A stretch of DNA of 50,196 bases from an uncultured Acidimicrobiales bacterium (GCA_937976305.1 CALJSB010000069.1:1-50196), one strand, 5' to 3'. Counted from the first letter of the stretch, positions 24,644 to 32,612 are shown. Made by a program: numbers and translations. The notes: generated from the letters alone by a model not told the origin.

Positions 24644-25810
24644 TCAGGAGGCAGCGGCTGCTGCGATGTCGCGGAAGAGTTCGATCGATGCAAGCTCGCG
24701 GTTGTGCGCTTCGTCGTCGATGACGCCGTAGTGCGGGTTGGCCGACAGCTTCACCAAGGTGGTTGAGGTTGCAGGGTTGACATAGATCAGTTGGTTGTAA
24801 ACACCGATCGCCATGAACTCGCCGGCGTCGCCTCCCGGCACCCACCACTGATAGCCGTAGCCAAGTCCGTAGTCGGGATCGTCTGGCCGGTCGGGCATCA
24901 CGTGTGGCGCATCGGGTGTGGTCGCCGACTGCACCCAGTCGTCTGAGATCAGTTGCTGACCCTGCCATGAGCCCCCGAGGCGGTGGAGTTCGCCAAGGCG
25001 GGCGTAGTCGAGAGCGCTGGCGTTCAAACCACCGAAGGCCATCTCGACGCCCGCCGAGTCGAGCATCCAGTAGGCGTCGTGGTTCATCCCGAGTGGATCC
25101 CACAGCTTTGTTTGCATGTAGGCGGTGAGGGTCTGACCACTTGCGCGGCTGACGAGGAAGCCGAGGGCTTGGGTCTCGGCGGAGTTGTAGCGGTTGAGCG
25201 TGCCAGGTTCGACATCGGGCCTGACGCCCGCAACGAGTTCGGCCAGCGTGCCCCGACCATCCATGGCCCGGCCCAGTCTCCCGACATCGGAGTCGGGATC
25301 GCTGTAGATCTCGCTCCACGCTGCACCGGATGACATCTGCAGGAGGTCTTTGATGCGCACACCCTCGTAGGCCGATCCCGCCACCTCTGGTACGTAGATG
25401 TCGATGGGATCTTCAATGCTCGCAATCAGACCCTCGTCGACTGCGATGCCCACGAGCGTCGCCACAAAGCTCTTCGCCACCGACATCGATAGCCACGGCA
25501 CGGCTGCGCCCCCCGTGGTTTCGTATCGTTCCAAGCGGATTGATCCGTCCTGCAACACGACGAGTGCCGATGTGCCGGTCTCGGTGAGAAATCCCTCGGT
25601 GTCGATGCGTCCGCCCTCGTAGGTGAACTGGCCGGGAAGAGTGATCGGCTCGCCGATGTCGAACGTATGCGGGGTGGGGGAGGGCGTGAGGTGTGAGCTG
25701 GGGAAGAGCTCGTGCATGCGGCAGAAGTTCTCGCGTTGGTGCACTCCGGTGAAGAGTGAATCAACCAACGAGCGTTGATCTGGTGCCTTGAAATCGTCGA
25801 TGTCGGTCAC
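24644..25810 (-). CDS. Beta-lactamase-fold serine hydrolase
   Basis: A 388-residue serine hydrolase of the class C beta-lactamase/esterase family. The nucleophile motif is Ser110-Val-Ala-Lys113, with the Tyr-Asn-Ser motif (Tyr208) as second catalytic element. There is no signal peptide, so it is cytoplasmic and unlikely to be a resistance enzyme. The Arg-Tyr-Asn-Ser-Ala-Glu-Thr-Gln stretch resembles 6-aminohexanoate-dimer hydrolase-like amidases and esterases. The substrate is unknown. Its start overlaps the luciferase-like gene stop by 4 bp, and the MDMPI gene follows 9 bp later, so the three form one minus-strand operon. Confidence 0.88.
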   Translation of the reverse strand: MTDIDDFKAPDQRSLVDSLFTGVHQRENFCRMHELFPSSHLTPSPTPHTFDIGEPITLPGQFTYEGGRIDTEGFLTETGTSALVVLQDGSIRLERYETTGGAAVPWLSMSVAKSFVATLVGIAVDEGLIASIEDPIDIYVPEVAGSAYEGVRIKDLLQMSSGAAWSEIYSDPDSDVGRLGRAMDGRGTLAELVAGVRPDVEPGTLNRYNSAETQALGFLVSRASGQTLTAYMQTKLWDPLGMNHDAYWMLDSAGVEMAFGGLNASALDYARLGELHRLGGSWQGQQLISDDWVQSATTPDAPHVMPDRPDDPDYGLGYGYQWWVPGGDAGEFMAIGVYNQLIYVNPATSTTLVKLSANPHYGVIDDEAHNRELASIELFRDIAAAAAS

Positions 25811-26844
25811 GACGGCTGGTTCTCGGTGTCGTAGCCGGCGAATGGCGACTCGATGGTCTTGAGTTCACCGATCAGGTCGGGCGGCACGTCGGCACCGACA
25901 GCGACGGCATCGGTCAGCCCGCCGAAGTGGTTGGTGATGGCTCCGACAAGTTCGTCGTGACGGCCGACCGCGGCGAACAGACGAACGACGTCGTCGTCGA
26001 CTTCGGCTGCCATCTGATCCCACCCGTCGTTGCGTGAGAGATAGAGCAGCTTCTCGCCGAGCTCCTCGAGGCCATGCTCGGCAAAGACCGGCCAGTAGGC
26101 CTTGGTTGATCCGTAGAAGCCGACTCGGGTGCGGATCCACTCGGTGGCTTTCGCTACCTCCTCGTCAGTTGCCCCGGTGGCGACAAAGCCGCCGCCCGAG
26201 ATCTGAAAGTGTTCACGCTTGCGGCCCGTCCGAGCCATGCCTTCTTCGATGCGGGGAAGGATCTGGTTCGAGATGTAGTCCCTGGTGCAGAAGCCGTGCA
26301 GCGAGACGCCGTCGCACGCTTCGCCGGAGAGGCGAAGCATGGCGGGGCCAACGGCGCTGATCTTGATGGCGGGTGGGGCGAGGTCGTTGGTCGCCGGAGT
26401 GAAGTTGGGCGTCATCAGCGAGAAGTTGTAGTGCTCGCCCTCGAATGCCAGACGTTCGCCGGTTCGCCAGGTGTCCCAGATGGCTCGCACCGAGTTGATG
26501 TACTCGCGCATGCGAGGTGCTGGCGCACTCCAGGGGGTGGAGAAGCGGCGCTCGATGTGTGGCTTCACCTGGCTCCCGAGACCCAGCACCATTCGGCCGT
26601 TCGATGCGAGGTGAACATCCCATGCGGTGCCGGCCATGACCATCGGGCTTCGAGGAAAGGCAATGGCGACGCCGGTGATGAGTTCGATCGTCGATGTGTT
26701 CACCGCAGCAACAGCGAGAGGTAGAAACGGGGTGTGCGCGTTGTCGGCAACCGTGACACCATCGAATCCAGCCGCTTCGATGCGCTTGGACAGCTCGGGA
26801 ATGGCATGCAGATCGTCATTGGGAAGCGATGCGATGATCTTCAT
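25807..26844 (-). CDS. LLM-class flavin/F420-dependent oxidoreductase
   Basis: A 345-residue TIM-barrel protein of the luciferase-like monooxygenase superfamily. Typical blocks are Gly-Phe-Asp-Gly-Val-Thr-Val-Ala-Asp-Asn near residue 30, Arg-Ser-Pro-Met-Val-Met-Ala, and Leu-Gly-Leu-Gly-Ser-Gln-Val near 92. Ile-Ser-Ala-Val-Gly-Pro-Ala-Met-Leu-Arg is near 165. In actinobacteria this branch usually uses coenzyme F420 for hydride transfer; cofactor and substrate are inferred. It is the first gene of the LLM-hydrolase-MDMPI operon, in which the hydrolase start overlaps its stop. It is divergent from a lipoprotein gene, 94 bp away. Confidence 0.88.
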   Translation of the reverse strand: MKIIASLPNDDLHAIPELSKRIEAAGFDGVTVADNAHTPFLPLAVAAVNTSTIELITGVAIAFPRSPMVMAGTAWDVHLASNGRMVLGLGSQVKPHIERRFSTPWSAPAPRMREYINSVRAIWDTWRTGERLAFEGEHYNFSLMTPNFTPATNDLAPPAIKISAVGPAMLRLSGEACDGVSLHGFCTRDYISNQILPRIEEGMARTGRKREHFQISGGGFVATGATDEEVAKATEWIRTRVGFYGSTKAYWPVFAEHGLEELGEKLLYLSRNDGWDQMAAEVDDDVVRLFAAVGRHDELVGAITNHFGGLTDAVAVGADVPPDLIGELKTIESPFAGYDTENQPS

Positions 26845-26938
26845 GTTCGGACACTAGACCGCACGTTTCGTTTGGGCCTTTTGGCCTAACGGGACATGGC
26901 GGGGAACCAGCTGCCGACGAGGATCGTCAGAGGTTGCC

Positions 26939-27529
26939 ATGAACAAGAAACTCACTCCATTCGCGAATGCTGTTGCCCCGGTCGTGATGATTGCGCTCGT
27001 GGTTGCAGCCTGTGGCGCCACCGAAACAACGAGCGCTTCAGATCCAGAGACAACATCGACCGTGGCCCCCACCACGGAGGCTCCGGTGGAGGAACAGATT
27101 CCCGAAGAGACCCCTGCCGAGGTGCTGCCGAACGACGCGCCGGTGTTTGTGTGGACCGAAACGGGCGGCTGCGCGCAAGCAGGCCCCAACTGCGCTCGCT
27201 ATGTCGTGTCAGCCGACGGCACGGTGAACACCTTTCGCGGTGACTCCACTGAGGTCGCTGCGACGGGAACCGTCGCAGCTGAACCGCTTGCCGAATGGCT
27301 GAGGGTGACCGGCGCTACCGACATCGAGATGCTCATCGAACGGGCCGGACCCGGTGAGCTCACCGCAGCGTTTGACGGCGTCGACTTCGTGTTGGAAGCG
27401 CCGCACATCGAAGCGACCCTGTCGAGCGTCGATCTCGAGTTCTCCCCGAGTGAGGACTACTTCGCAGCCGCCATCGCTCTGGCCTCATCGGCAGCCGACG
27501 CCGCCCCCCTCGACTTCGAAACCCGCTAA
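26939..27529 (+). CDS. Lipoprotein of unknown function
   Basis: A 196-residue predicted lipoprotein. The signal runs to the lipobox Val-Val-Ala-Ala-Cys with Cys25. A Thr/Pro/Glu-rich linker to residue ~60 follows, then a compact domain with Trp, two Cys (in Gly-Gly-Cys-Ala-Gln and Asn-Cys-Ala) and several Asp/Glu. The Cys pair may form a disulfide outside the membrane. No family is recognised. It is monocistronic and its stop is followed, 7 bp later, by the tandem palindromic repeats. Confidence 0.78.
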   Translation: MNKKLTPFANAVAPVVMIALVVAACGATETTSASDPETTSTVAPTTEAPVEEQIPEETPAEVLPNDAPVFVWTETGGCAQAGPNCARYVVSADGTVNTFRGDSTEVAATGTVAAEPLAEWLRVTGATDIEMLIERAGPGELTAAFDGVDFVLEAPHIEATLSSVDLEFSPSEDYFAAAIALASSAADAAPLDFETR

Positions 27530-27535
27530 CCCGAA

Positions 27536-27580
27536 TTGGCAGATTCCTGCACGACGTCCGTGCAGATTCCTGCCAGTTCT
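27536..27580. repeat. Palindromic repeat family 2, copy 1
   Basis: A 45-bp unit identical to the copy at 27596-27640. Outer arms GGCAG (27538-27542) and CTGCC (27570-27574) enclose an inner stem TGCACG/CGTGCA with the loop ACGTC. Inside it also holds two direct copies of GCAGATTCCTGC (27539-27550 and 27562-27573). It lies just after the lipoprotein stop. Confidence 0.8.
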
Positions 27581-27595
27581 TGAGGCCCGCCGAGT

Positions 27596-27640
27596 TTGGC
27601 AGATTCCTGCACGACGTCCGTGCAGATTCCTGCCAGTTCT
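27596..27640. repeat. Palindromic repeat family 2, copy 2
   Basis: Exactly the same 45 bp as the unit at 27536, shifted by 60 bp and separated by a 15-bp spacer. It ends 11 bp from the acyl-CoA dehydrogenase stop, so both copies lie between convergent gene ends and could form stem-loops in either transcript. Confidence 0.8.
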
Positions 27641-27650
27641 CCGGCGGTGG

Positions 27651-28820
27651 CTATTTGAAGCTGCCGCCGAGGATCTCTCTGGCCATGATGAGGCGCTGCA
27701 CTTCGCTTGGTCCCTCGCCGACCCGGCGGATGCGGAGCTCGCGATACCAGCGCTCGAGCGGCAGGTCCTTTGTCATGCCGAGGCCGCCGTGGATCTGCAT
27801 TGCTCGATCGACGACGCGACCAGAGGCCTCGCTCGCCACGAGCTTGGCCATCGCCGCCTCGGTGCGAAAGCGCTCGCCTCGATCGGCCTTTTGAGCAGCT
27901 TCGAGAATGCAGTAGCGGGCGTGACGGATATCGATTTCGTTGTCGACGATCATCCACTGCACTGCCTGCTTCTCGGCCAGCACGCTGCCGAAGGTCTCGC
28001 GGCTCTTGGCCCACTCGATGGCCATCTCTTGCGCCTTGATCGCAGCGCCGAGGCAGCCGGCCGCGTAGGGGATTCGCTGCCGGCTCAGACGATCGTTGGC
28101 AATGGCGAACCCTCGGTTGAGCTCGCCGAGAATCTGGTCCTTCGACACCCGCATCTCGTCGAAGGAGATCTCGGTTGCGTAGTGGGTGGACCGGAGTGTG
28201 TGCACGACCCGGCGGACGTTGAACCCGGACGTGTCGGTATCGACCAGAAACGCGGTGACCCCATTGCGGCCGGGGTCATCTGAGGTGCGAGCGAAGACGA
28301 GTGCGAAGTCGGCTTTGTCGGCACCAGAGATGTAGAGCTTCGAACCGTTGAGCACCCACTGATCGCCATCCTCATGACCTTTGGTTTGGATGGCCCGAGC
28401 CGGGTCGCTGCCGCCAGACGGCTCGGTCAAGGCGAAGCAACCCTTCTTCTCGCCCCGAAGCGTTGGGTAGAGATACTTCTCCTTCTGCTCATCGGTGGCT
28501 TCGTAGAGCTGGGCGAGACCGGCGCCGCCAAACGTTCCGTAACACGGGTTGTAGAGGCCGGCCCGATGTTGGCTCATCTCGATGGCCATGAGCGCACGGG
28601 TTGTGGTGTCGAGTCCCGGCCCACCGAACTCTTCGGGGATGTCGAGGCCGTAGAAGCCCATCTCTTTGGTTTTGTCGACCAGACGATCGAAGTCGTCGGG
28701 AGCGAGCGCCCCTGCGTCGGGATCCAAGTCGGCCTCGAGCGGCACGATCTCTTCAGCCACGTAGCGCCGCACGGTCTCGACGATCATCTGCTGTTCGTCA
28801 GAGAGACGTAGGTCCATCAC
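27651..28820 (-). CDS. Acyl-CoA dehydrogenase
   Basis: A 389-residue flavoprotein that oxidises an acyl-CoA at the alpha-beta bond. Seen: Ala-Leu-Thr-Glu-Pro-Ser-Gly-Gly-Ser-Asp near residue 133, Leu-Tyr-Ile-Ser-Gly-Ala near 162, and Gln-Ile-His-Gly-Gly-Leu-Gly-Met near 344. The region of the catalytic Glu is Arg-Arg-Val-Gly-Glu-Gly-Pro-Ser-Glu near 368. Length and order are normal. The start ATG 28820 overlaps the upstream GIY-YIG-like stop as ATGA, so it is the last gene of the enoyl-CoA hydratase operon. A beta-oxidation-type role on fatty or branched acyl-CoA is likely; substrate length is not evident. Confidence 0.93.
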   Translation of the reverse strand: MMDLRLSDEQQMIVETVRRYVAEEIVPLEADLDPDAGALAPDDFDRLVDKTKEMGFYGLDIPEEFGGPGLDTTTRALMAIEMSQHRAGLYNPCYGTFGGAGLAQLYEATDEQKEKYLYPTLRGEKKGCFALTEPSGGSDPARAIQTKGHEDGDQWVLNGSKLYISGADKADFALVFARTSDDPGRNGVTAFLVDTDTSGFNVRRVVHTLRSTHYATEISFDEMRVSKDQILGELNRGFAIANDRLSRQRIPYAAGCLGAAIKAQEMAIEWAKSRETFGSVLAEKQAVQWMIVDNEIDIRHARYCILEAAQKADRGERFRTEAAMAKLVASEASGRVVDRAMQIHGGLGMTKDLPLERWYRELRIRRVGEGPSEVQRLIMAREILGGSFK

Positions 28821-29173
28821 TCGCTCGCTTTCGAAGAGGTTCCGTCAACCGACAGCCGGCCGACCCTGTGCGGGTGGTCCGCATTTCCGGTTGGCAGCGA
28901 TCCGTGATCGTGCTGGTGGATCATCAGCAACTCCTCCCACCGGGTGAGGTAGCCGTGCGTGAGCTCGGCCCGAAACGTCTGGCCACTTCCGGCCGCCAGC
29001 TCTCGTCCGAGTGCGGTGCGGATACCGAACGCTTCACGCCCGCCGGCGTAGCCGATCTTGCTCACCGTGCCGTCAGCTTCAGCGATTTGGTAGACGCCGA
29101 GCTGGGCGGGCAGCGCCTCGATGGCGGTCTCGGTCAGTTCGAGCCATGGCTTGTCCATGCGAATGCCAGCCAT
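28817..29173 (-). CDS. Small GIY-YIG-like domain protein
   Basis: A 118-residue protein. Gly-Val-Tyr-Gln near residue 26 and Lys-Ile-Gly-Tyr-Ala-Gly-Gly near 39 look like the two halves of a GIY-YIG nuclease core, followed by Phe-Gly-Ile-Arg-Thr-Ala-Leu-Gly-Arg-Glu-Leu and a Trp-Glu-Glu-Leu-Leu helix. It lacks a clear metal-binding Glu at the usual end, so nuclease activity is doubtful. It starts inside the stop of the enoyl-CoA hydratase gene (TGATG) and ends in the start of the acyl-CoA dehydrogenase gene (ATGA), so it is fully coupled to fatty-acid genes. Its job there is unknown. Confidence 0.68.
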   Translation of the reverse strand: MAGIRMDKPWLELTETAIEALPAQLGVYQIAEADGTVSKIGYAGGREAFGIRTALGRELAAGSGQTFRAELTHGYLTRWEELLMIHQHDHGSLPTGNADHPHRVGRLSVDGTSSKASE

Positions 29174-29946
29174 CAGGTCCCCGTGAAGGTTGGTGAGCGA
29201 CGTTCGAGTCGGGCGGCGATGCCTTCCTTGCAGTCATCGCTGAATCTCGCCGCCTCGACGAGGGCGTCGACATCCGCGTGGGGGATGTCGTCTCGAAACT
29301 CCATCTGCCGAACCAGCACGCCCTTCATGGCCTTCAAGCTCAGCGGTGCGTTTGCTGCCAACCGGTCGATGACGGCAGCGGCCGCTTCGTCGAGCTGGTC
29401 GGGATCGACGGCGGCGTGGATCATCCCGAGCTCGGCCATCCGTGTGGAGGGAATCGGATCGCCGAGCAACAGCATGCGTCTCGCAAAGACGGGGCCGCCC
29501 ACCTCCATGAGGCGCTTGGCCAGAAACCAACTCGGCGCCAAGCCGATCTGGGCCAGCGACATGCCAAACCGGGCGGTGTTGGCGGCCACGGCGAAGTCAC
29601 AGTGCAACGCCAGTTCGTTGCCGCCGGCGATGGCGTCGCCCTGCACCACCGCAACAACGGGCAACGGATAGGTCTCGACCGTGCGCAGCATCTGCTCGAT
29701 CGCTGTTGCACTACCGGCGGTGCCGTTCGACTCGCGTTCTTTCAGGTCGATGCCAGAGCAAAACACCGGCCCCTCGGCTCTGATCACCGTCACCCGTTCG
29801 GCAGCAGGTGGGTCGACGGTGAAGAGAGCCTTGAGCTGGTCGAGCATCTCGACGTTGAGGGCGTTGCGTCGTTCAGGTCGATCGAGCGTGACCACCCGAA
29901 CGGCGTCCCCCGCCTCGACCCGACTGTGTACCAGTTCCTGAGTCAT
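29173..29946 (-). CDS. Enoyl-CoA hydratase/isomerase-family protein
   Basis: A 257-residue crotonase-fold protein. The CoA oxyanion-hole motifs are Phe-Cys-Ser-Gly-Ile-Asp-Leu (62-68) and Gly-Asp-Ala-Ile-Ala-Gly-Gly-Asn-Glu-Leu-Ala (103-113), with Glu111 at the first catalytic position. The second catalytic Glu of true hydratases is not there: that stretch reads Ser-Leu-Ala-Gln-Ile-Gly-Leu-Ala-Pro. So isomerase, dehalogenase-like or another crotonase activity is as likely as hydratase. ATG 29946 begins Met-Thr-Gln-Glu-Leu; the longer frame runs into the gene remnant. It is first of the three-gene acyl-CoA operon. Confidence 0.88.
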   Translation of the reverse strand: MTQELVHSRVEAGDAVRVVTLDRPERRNALNVEMLDQLKALFTVDPPAAERVTVIRAEGPVFCSGIDLKERESNGTAGSATAIEQMLRTVETYPLPVVAVVQGDAIAGGNELALHCDFAVAANTARFGMSLAQIGLAPSWFLAKRLMEVGGPVFARRMLLLGDPIPSTRMAELGMIHAAVDPDQLDEAAAAVIDRLAANAPLSLKAMKGVLVRQMEFRDDIPHADVDALVEAARFSDDCKEGIAARLERRSPTFTGT

Positions 29947-29980
29947 GGCTCCGAAGCTAGTGCGGGCTTGCCGGACGCTT

Positions 29981-30137
29981 TCAACCTGCCCGCAACGCCC
30001 GCACTCCATTGGCGCCGCCCGACAGCTTCGGGGCCAGCGTTCCGGTTGGCTCGATGGCCTTCCAGATCGGGACCACCTGGTCGGTGGGAACACCAGCGTC
30101 GAGGGCATCGAAGGTGACTTCGGCCGCTCCATCATCC
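29981..30137 (-). pseudogene. C-terminal remnant of an unidentified gene
   Basis: On the minus strand an open frame leaves the palindrome at 30139 and runs about 51 codons to TGA at 29981-29983. Third positions are almost all G or C, as in real genes here. It contains Val-Thr-Phe-Asp-Ala-Leu-Asp-Ala-Gly-Val-Pro-Thr and later Gly-Thr-Leu-Ala-Pro-Lys-Leu-Ser-Gly-Gly-Ala. No ATG or GTG start precedes it in frame, and upstream is only repeat sequence. So it looks like the 3' end of a gene whose front was lost. The family is not recognised. Confidence 0.5.
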
Positions 30138-30138
30138 C

Positions 30139-30187
30139 GTTCTGGAGTGCCCCACCGACTGAAACGCCGGTAGGGTCCTCCAGTTCG
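30139..30187 (+). repeat. Palindromic repeat family 1, copy A1
   Basis: A GTTCTGGAG ... CTCCAGTTCG unit of 49 bp. Outer arms CTGGAG (30142-30147) and CTCCAG (30178-30183) pair. The inner arms ACCGAC and GCCGGT pair with one mismatch around the loop TGAAAC. It directly abuts the gene remnant. Confidence 0.8.
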
Positions 30188-30200
30188 AATCGGCGTCAGG

Positions 30201-30250
30201 GTTCTGGAGGCGTGTACCGGCTGAAACGCCGGTGGGGCACTCCAGTTCGG
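30201..30250 (+). repeat. Palindromic repeat family 1, copy A2
   Basis: A 50-bp unit in the same orientation as A1, with a perfect inner stem ACCGGC-TGAAAC-GCCGGT and outer arms CTGGAG/CTCCAG. It ends 4 bp before the nitronate monooxygenase stop codon, so on the minus strand it forms a hairpin directly after that gene. Confidence 0.85.
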
Positions 30251-30254
30251 AAAG

Positions 30255-31331
30255 TCAGTGGGTGGCGGCTTCGGCTTCGGCCACGAGTTCGGCCATCACC
30301 TCGGCGACGGGACGCACCTCGCTGGCATAGCCGATGCCTTGGCCAGCGCCGGAGTGCAGCAGCGGCTCGACGCCGTGCTCGGTGATGGCGCCAAGCAGAT
30401 CGCCGACCAGGACGTCTTGATAGGGCATCTTCAGCGCATCGGGAGCATCTTCTGCTGCCCATTCGTCGCTCCACGCCGACCGGATCTGGCGGAAGGTTTT
30501 GCCGGAGTTGCCTCGTGTGACCACCGTGTCAGCGGACGTCGCGGCCAGCAGCTTGTCGACGAGCGCCGGTTGCATGTGGCCGGTGTGTTCGGTTGTCGTG
30601 AGCCAGATCGTGCCCGCCCACACACCGGCGGCGCCGAGTGCGAGAGAGGCGGCAACGTGGCGGCCCGTGGCAACGCCGCCGGCAGCGAGCACGGGAATGT
30701 CGCCGCACGCATCCACGATTTGGGGCACCAGTGAGAACGTGCCGATCGTGCCAGTGTGGGCGCCTGCCTCTGCACCCTGAGCAACGATGAGCTCGACGCC
30801 CGATGCAAGGGCTCGACGCACGTGACGGGGCGAACCGATGAGCGCCGCCGTCGTTTTGCCGAGCTCTTTGGCTCGGTCGACGGCTGGTCTCGGTGCCCCG
30901 ATGCCACAAGCGAAGAGGTTGACGTCCGATGCCATCACGGCTTCGAGCTGCTCAGCTTCGATCTCGGCTGAGCGGATGAAGCGAGTCCGCATTCCCGGGC
31001 CGCTGGGTTCGGGCACGTCGTATTTCTCGACGATGCCCTCAACGAATGATCGGTGCTCGTCGGGGATGTGCTTTTCGATCGCCTCTCGGCTGTTGTGTTC
31101 GGGCATGCCGTCTGGCAGAACGAGGTCGACCCCGAACGGTTTGTCACCGACGAGACGGCGGATCTCAGCCAACTCGTCGGCAATCTCATGGGGGAACCGT
31201 CGCGTTGCCCCGTACACACCGAGGCCGCCCGAGTTGGTGATCGCGACAACAGTTGCGATGTCGTGGGCAAACCCGAAAATCGGATGCTCGATGCCAAACT
31301 GGCGACACAGGTCGTTGGTGAGTGCTCCCAT
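30255..31331 (-). CDS. Nitronate monooxygenase-like FMN protein
   Basis: A 358-residue TIM-barrel protein of the 2-nitropropane dioxygenase/nitronate monooxygenase family. Motifs are Ile-Glu-His-Pro-Ile-Phe-Gly-Phe at the N-terminus, Gly-Gly-Leu-Gly-Val-Tyr-Gly-Ala near 35, Ala-Gln-Gly-Ala-Glu-Ala-Gly-Ala-His-Thr-Gly near 188, and Pro-Val-Leu-Ala-Ala-Gly-Gly-Val-Ala near 218. The last two bind FMN phosphate and the catalytic His region. Relatives also include enoyl-ACP reductase FabK, so substrate is open. It lies upstream of the acyl-CoA operon on the same strand but is separated by the repeats and remnant. Confidence 0.9.
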   Translation of the reverse strand: MGALTNDLCRQFGIEHPIFGFAHDIATVVAITNSGGLGVYGATRRFPHEIADELAEIRRLVGDKPFGVDLVLPDGMPEHNSREAIEKHIPDEHRSFVEGIVEKYDVPEPSGPGMRTRFIRSAEIEAEQLEAVMASDVNLFACGIGAPRPAVDRAKELGKTTAALIGSPRHVRRALASGVELIVAQGAEAGAHTGTIGTFSLVPQIVDACGDIPVLAAGGVATGRHVAASLALGAAGVWAGTIWLTTTEHTGHMQPALVDKLLAATSADTVVTRGNSGKTFRQIRSAWSDEWAAEDAPDALKMPYQDVLVGDLLGAITEHGVEPLLHSGAGQGIGYASEVRPVAEVMAELVAEAEAATH

Positions 31332-31430
31332 GCCTCAGGTACTAACGCAGAAGAGCGCTGATATGCGAACCACGCTCCACCCCCGGAACCACGCCAGCCC
31401 GATGAGCTGAAGGCACATGTGTGGTTGGGA

Positions 31431-32543
31431 TCAGGCGATGAGGCTTGCTGGCTCTGGTGGGCTCAGTAGCGAGGGTGCGGTCACGATGCCGATTGGTCGC
31501 CAGGCGTTGTCGATCACGACGACGGGCAGAGCCGGGCTGCGCCGCAGCACATCCTCGAGCTGCTCGTGGGGGAAGGCGACATCGTGCTGGCCGAGCGGTC
31601 GGGCTTCGTCGAGCACGTTCTGGGTGCCGTCTTTGTGGGCTGCGATGGCGAGGCGGGCCAGGTTGACGACCCCCCGAGCCACGTTGTCGTCGTCGACGAC
31701 GAGGCCGACCTGATGGGGGCGTGTCGGGTCGACCGCCGGAAGCATGGCCTGTGCTGAAGCAACGTTGGATCGCTCGTGGATCGAGGCCGGGGTCGCCATC
31801 ATCACGTCGGCCACTCGCCGGCCGCCACCCCGAGCGACGAGCTCTTCGTTCGCTACTTCTGCTCGGGATCCCTGCAAGACGATGAAGGCAACGAAGGCGG
31901 TAAAGAGCCCGCCGCCGAATCCGTTGAGCAGCTGAAAAGCGGCAACGGCGAAACCCAGTCGACCAAGCATCGTTCCCACCGTGGCGGTTGTGCGGATAGC
32001 CGAGAGGCGGTCGCCCCGGCGATGCCAGAGCCAGCCGGTGAGCGCTCTGCCGCCGTCGAGAGGAAGGGCCGGGAGCATGTTGAATGCGGCGAGAACGAGG
32101 TTGATCGCACCAATCCAGCCCAAGGCCGAAGTGACGACCGGCGGAAAGACGCCGAGGAAGGAGAGCCCTAAGGCGGCGACACCAACGCCGAAACTCACGA
32201 TCGGGCCGGCAACGGCGATCGCCACTTCTGACTTGGCGGTTGGTGCTGAGCGCTCGAGCGCCGCCGCTCCACCCATGAACCACAAGCGAATCTCTTTCAC
32301 TTCGATGCCGGCCTTCTGGGCGACAACTGTGTGGCCGAGCTCGTGGGCCAGGATCGATGCGAGAAACGCGACGGCCGTGACGACGGCGGCAACCCATGCG
32401 ATCGTTGGCGAGACGTCAGCGGTGAATCGATTGGCGAGCTGCAACGCGATGAGCGCAGCGATGAAGAGGGCGCCGGGGCTCAGCTGTACCGGGACACCAC
32501 TGAGCCGACCGAGTCGAAAAGCAGAACCAGATGAACCGAACAT
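31431..32543 (-). CDS. Site-2 protease-family membrane metalloprotease with CBS domains
   Basis: A 370-residue M50 protease that would cut membrane-embedded substrates. About six membrane segments span residues 20-220. The zinc site is His67-Glu68-Leu-Gly-His71 plus the Asn155-x-x-Pro-Ala-Leu-Pro-Leu-Asp163-Gly-Gly motif. The C-terminal ~130 residues look like a CBS pair (Val-Ala-Asp-Val-Met-Met and Leu-Pro-Val-Val-Val-Ile-Asp), which may sense adenine nucleotides. This matches the Rip3-like class with CBS domains. In actinobacteria such proteases often release anti-sigma factors; that is inference here. ATG 32543. Confidence 0.92.
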   Translation of the reverse strand: MFGSSGSAFRLGRLSGVPVQLSPGALFIAALIALQLANRFTADVSPTIAWVAAVVTAVAFLASILAHELGHTVVAQKAGIEVKEIRLWFMGGAAALERSAPTAKSEVAIAVAGPIVSFGVGVAALGLSFLGVFPPVVTSALGWIGAINLVLAAFNMLPALPLDGGRALTGWLWHRRGDRLSAIRTTATVGTMLGRLGFAVAAFQLLNGFGGGLFTAFVAFIVLQGSRAEVANEELVARGGGRRVADVMMATPASIHERSNVASAQAMLPAVDPTRPHQVGLVVDDDNVARGVVNLARLAIAAHKDGTQNVLDEARPLGQHDVAFPHEQLEDVLRRSPALPVVVIDNAWRPIGIVTAPSLLSPPEPASLIA

Positions 32544-32612
32544 GGGTCAACGGTACAGAACTGGGGTGAAGGCGGGTGTAAAGAGCAGGGCCCGCCTGAC
32601 AGCTGAATACGT

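Larger units (their letters stand above)
29947..30254. other. Intergenic region with a gene remnant and two palindromes
   Basis: 308 bp lie between the enoyl-CoA hydratase start and the nitronate monooxygenase stop. They hold the C-terminal gene remnant (29981-30137) and two copies of palindrome family 1 (30139-30187 and 30201-30250), with the nitronate monooxygenase stop just beyond. The hydratase promoter should be near 29947-29980, but I see no clear boxes. Confidence 0.6.

Noticed and set aside
24644..25810. Beta-lactamase resistance gene
   Set aside because: No signal peptide and a Tyr-Asn-Ser rather than Tyr-x-Asn motif; it fits an esterase/amidase of the same fold, in an operon with oxidoreductase-type genes.
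27536..27640. Possible CRISPR array (two identical repeats with a spacer)
   Set aside because: Only two units, a 15-bp spacer and no cas genes nearby; the units are self-complementary over their length, unlike typical repeats with long spacers.
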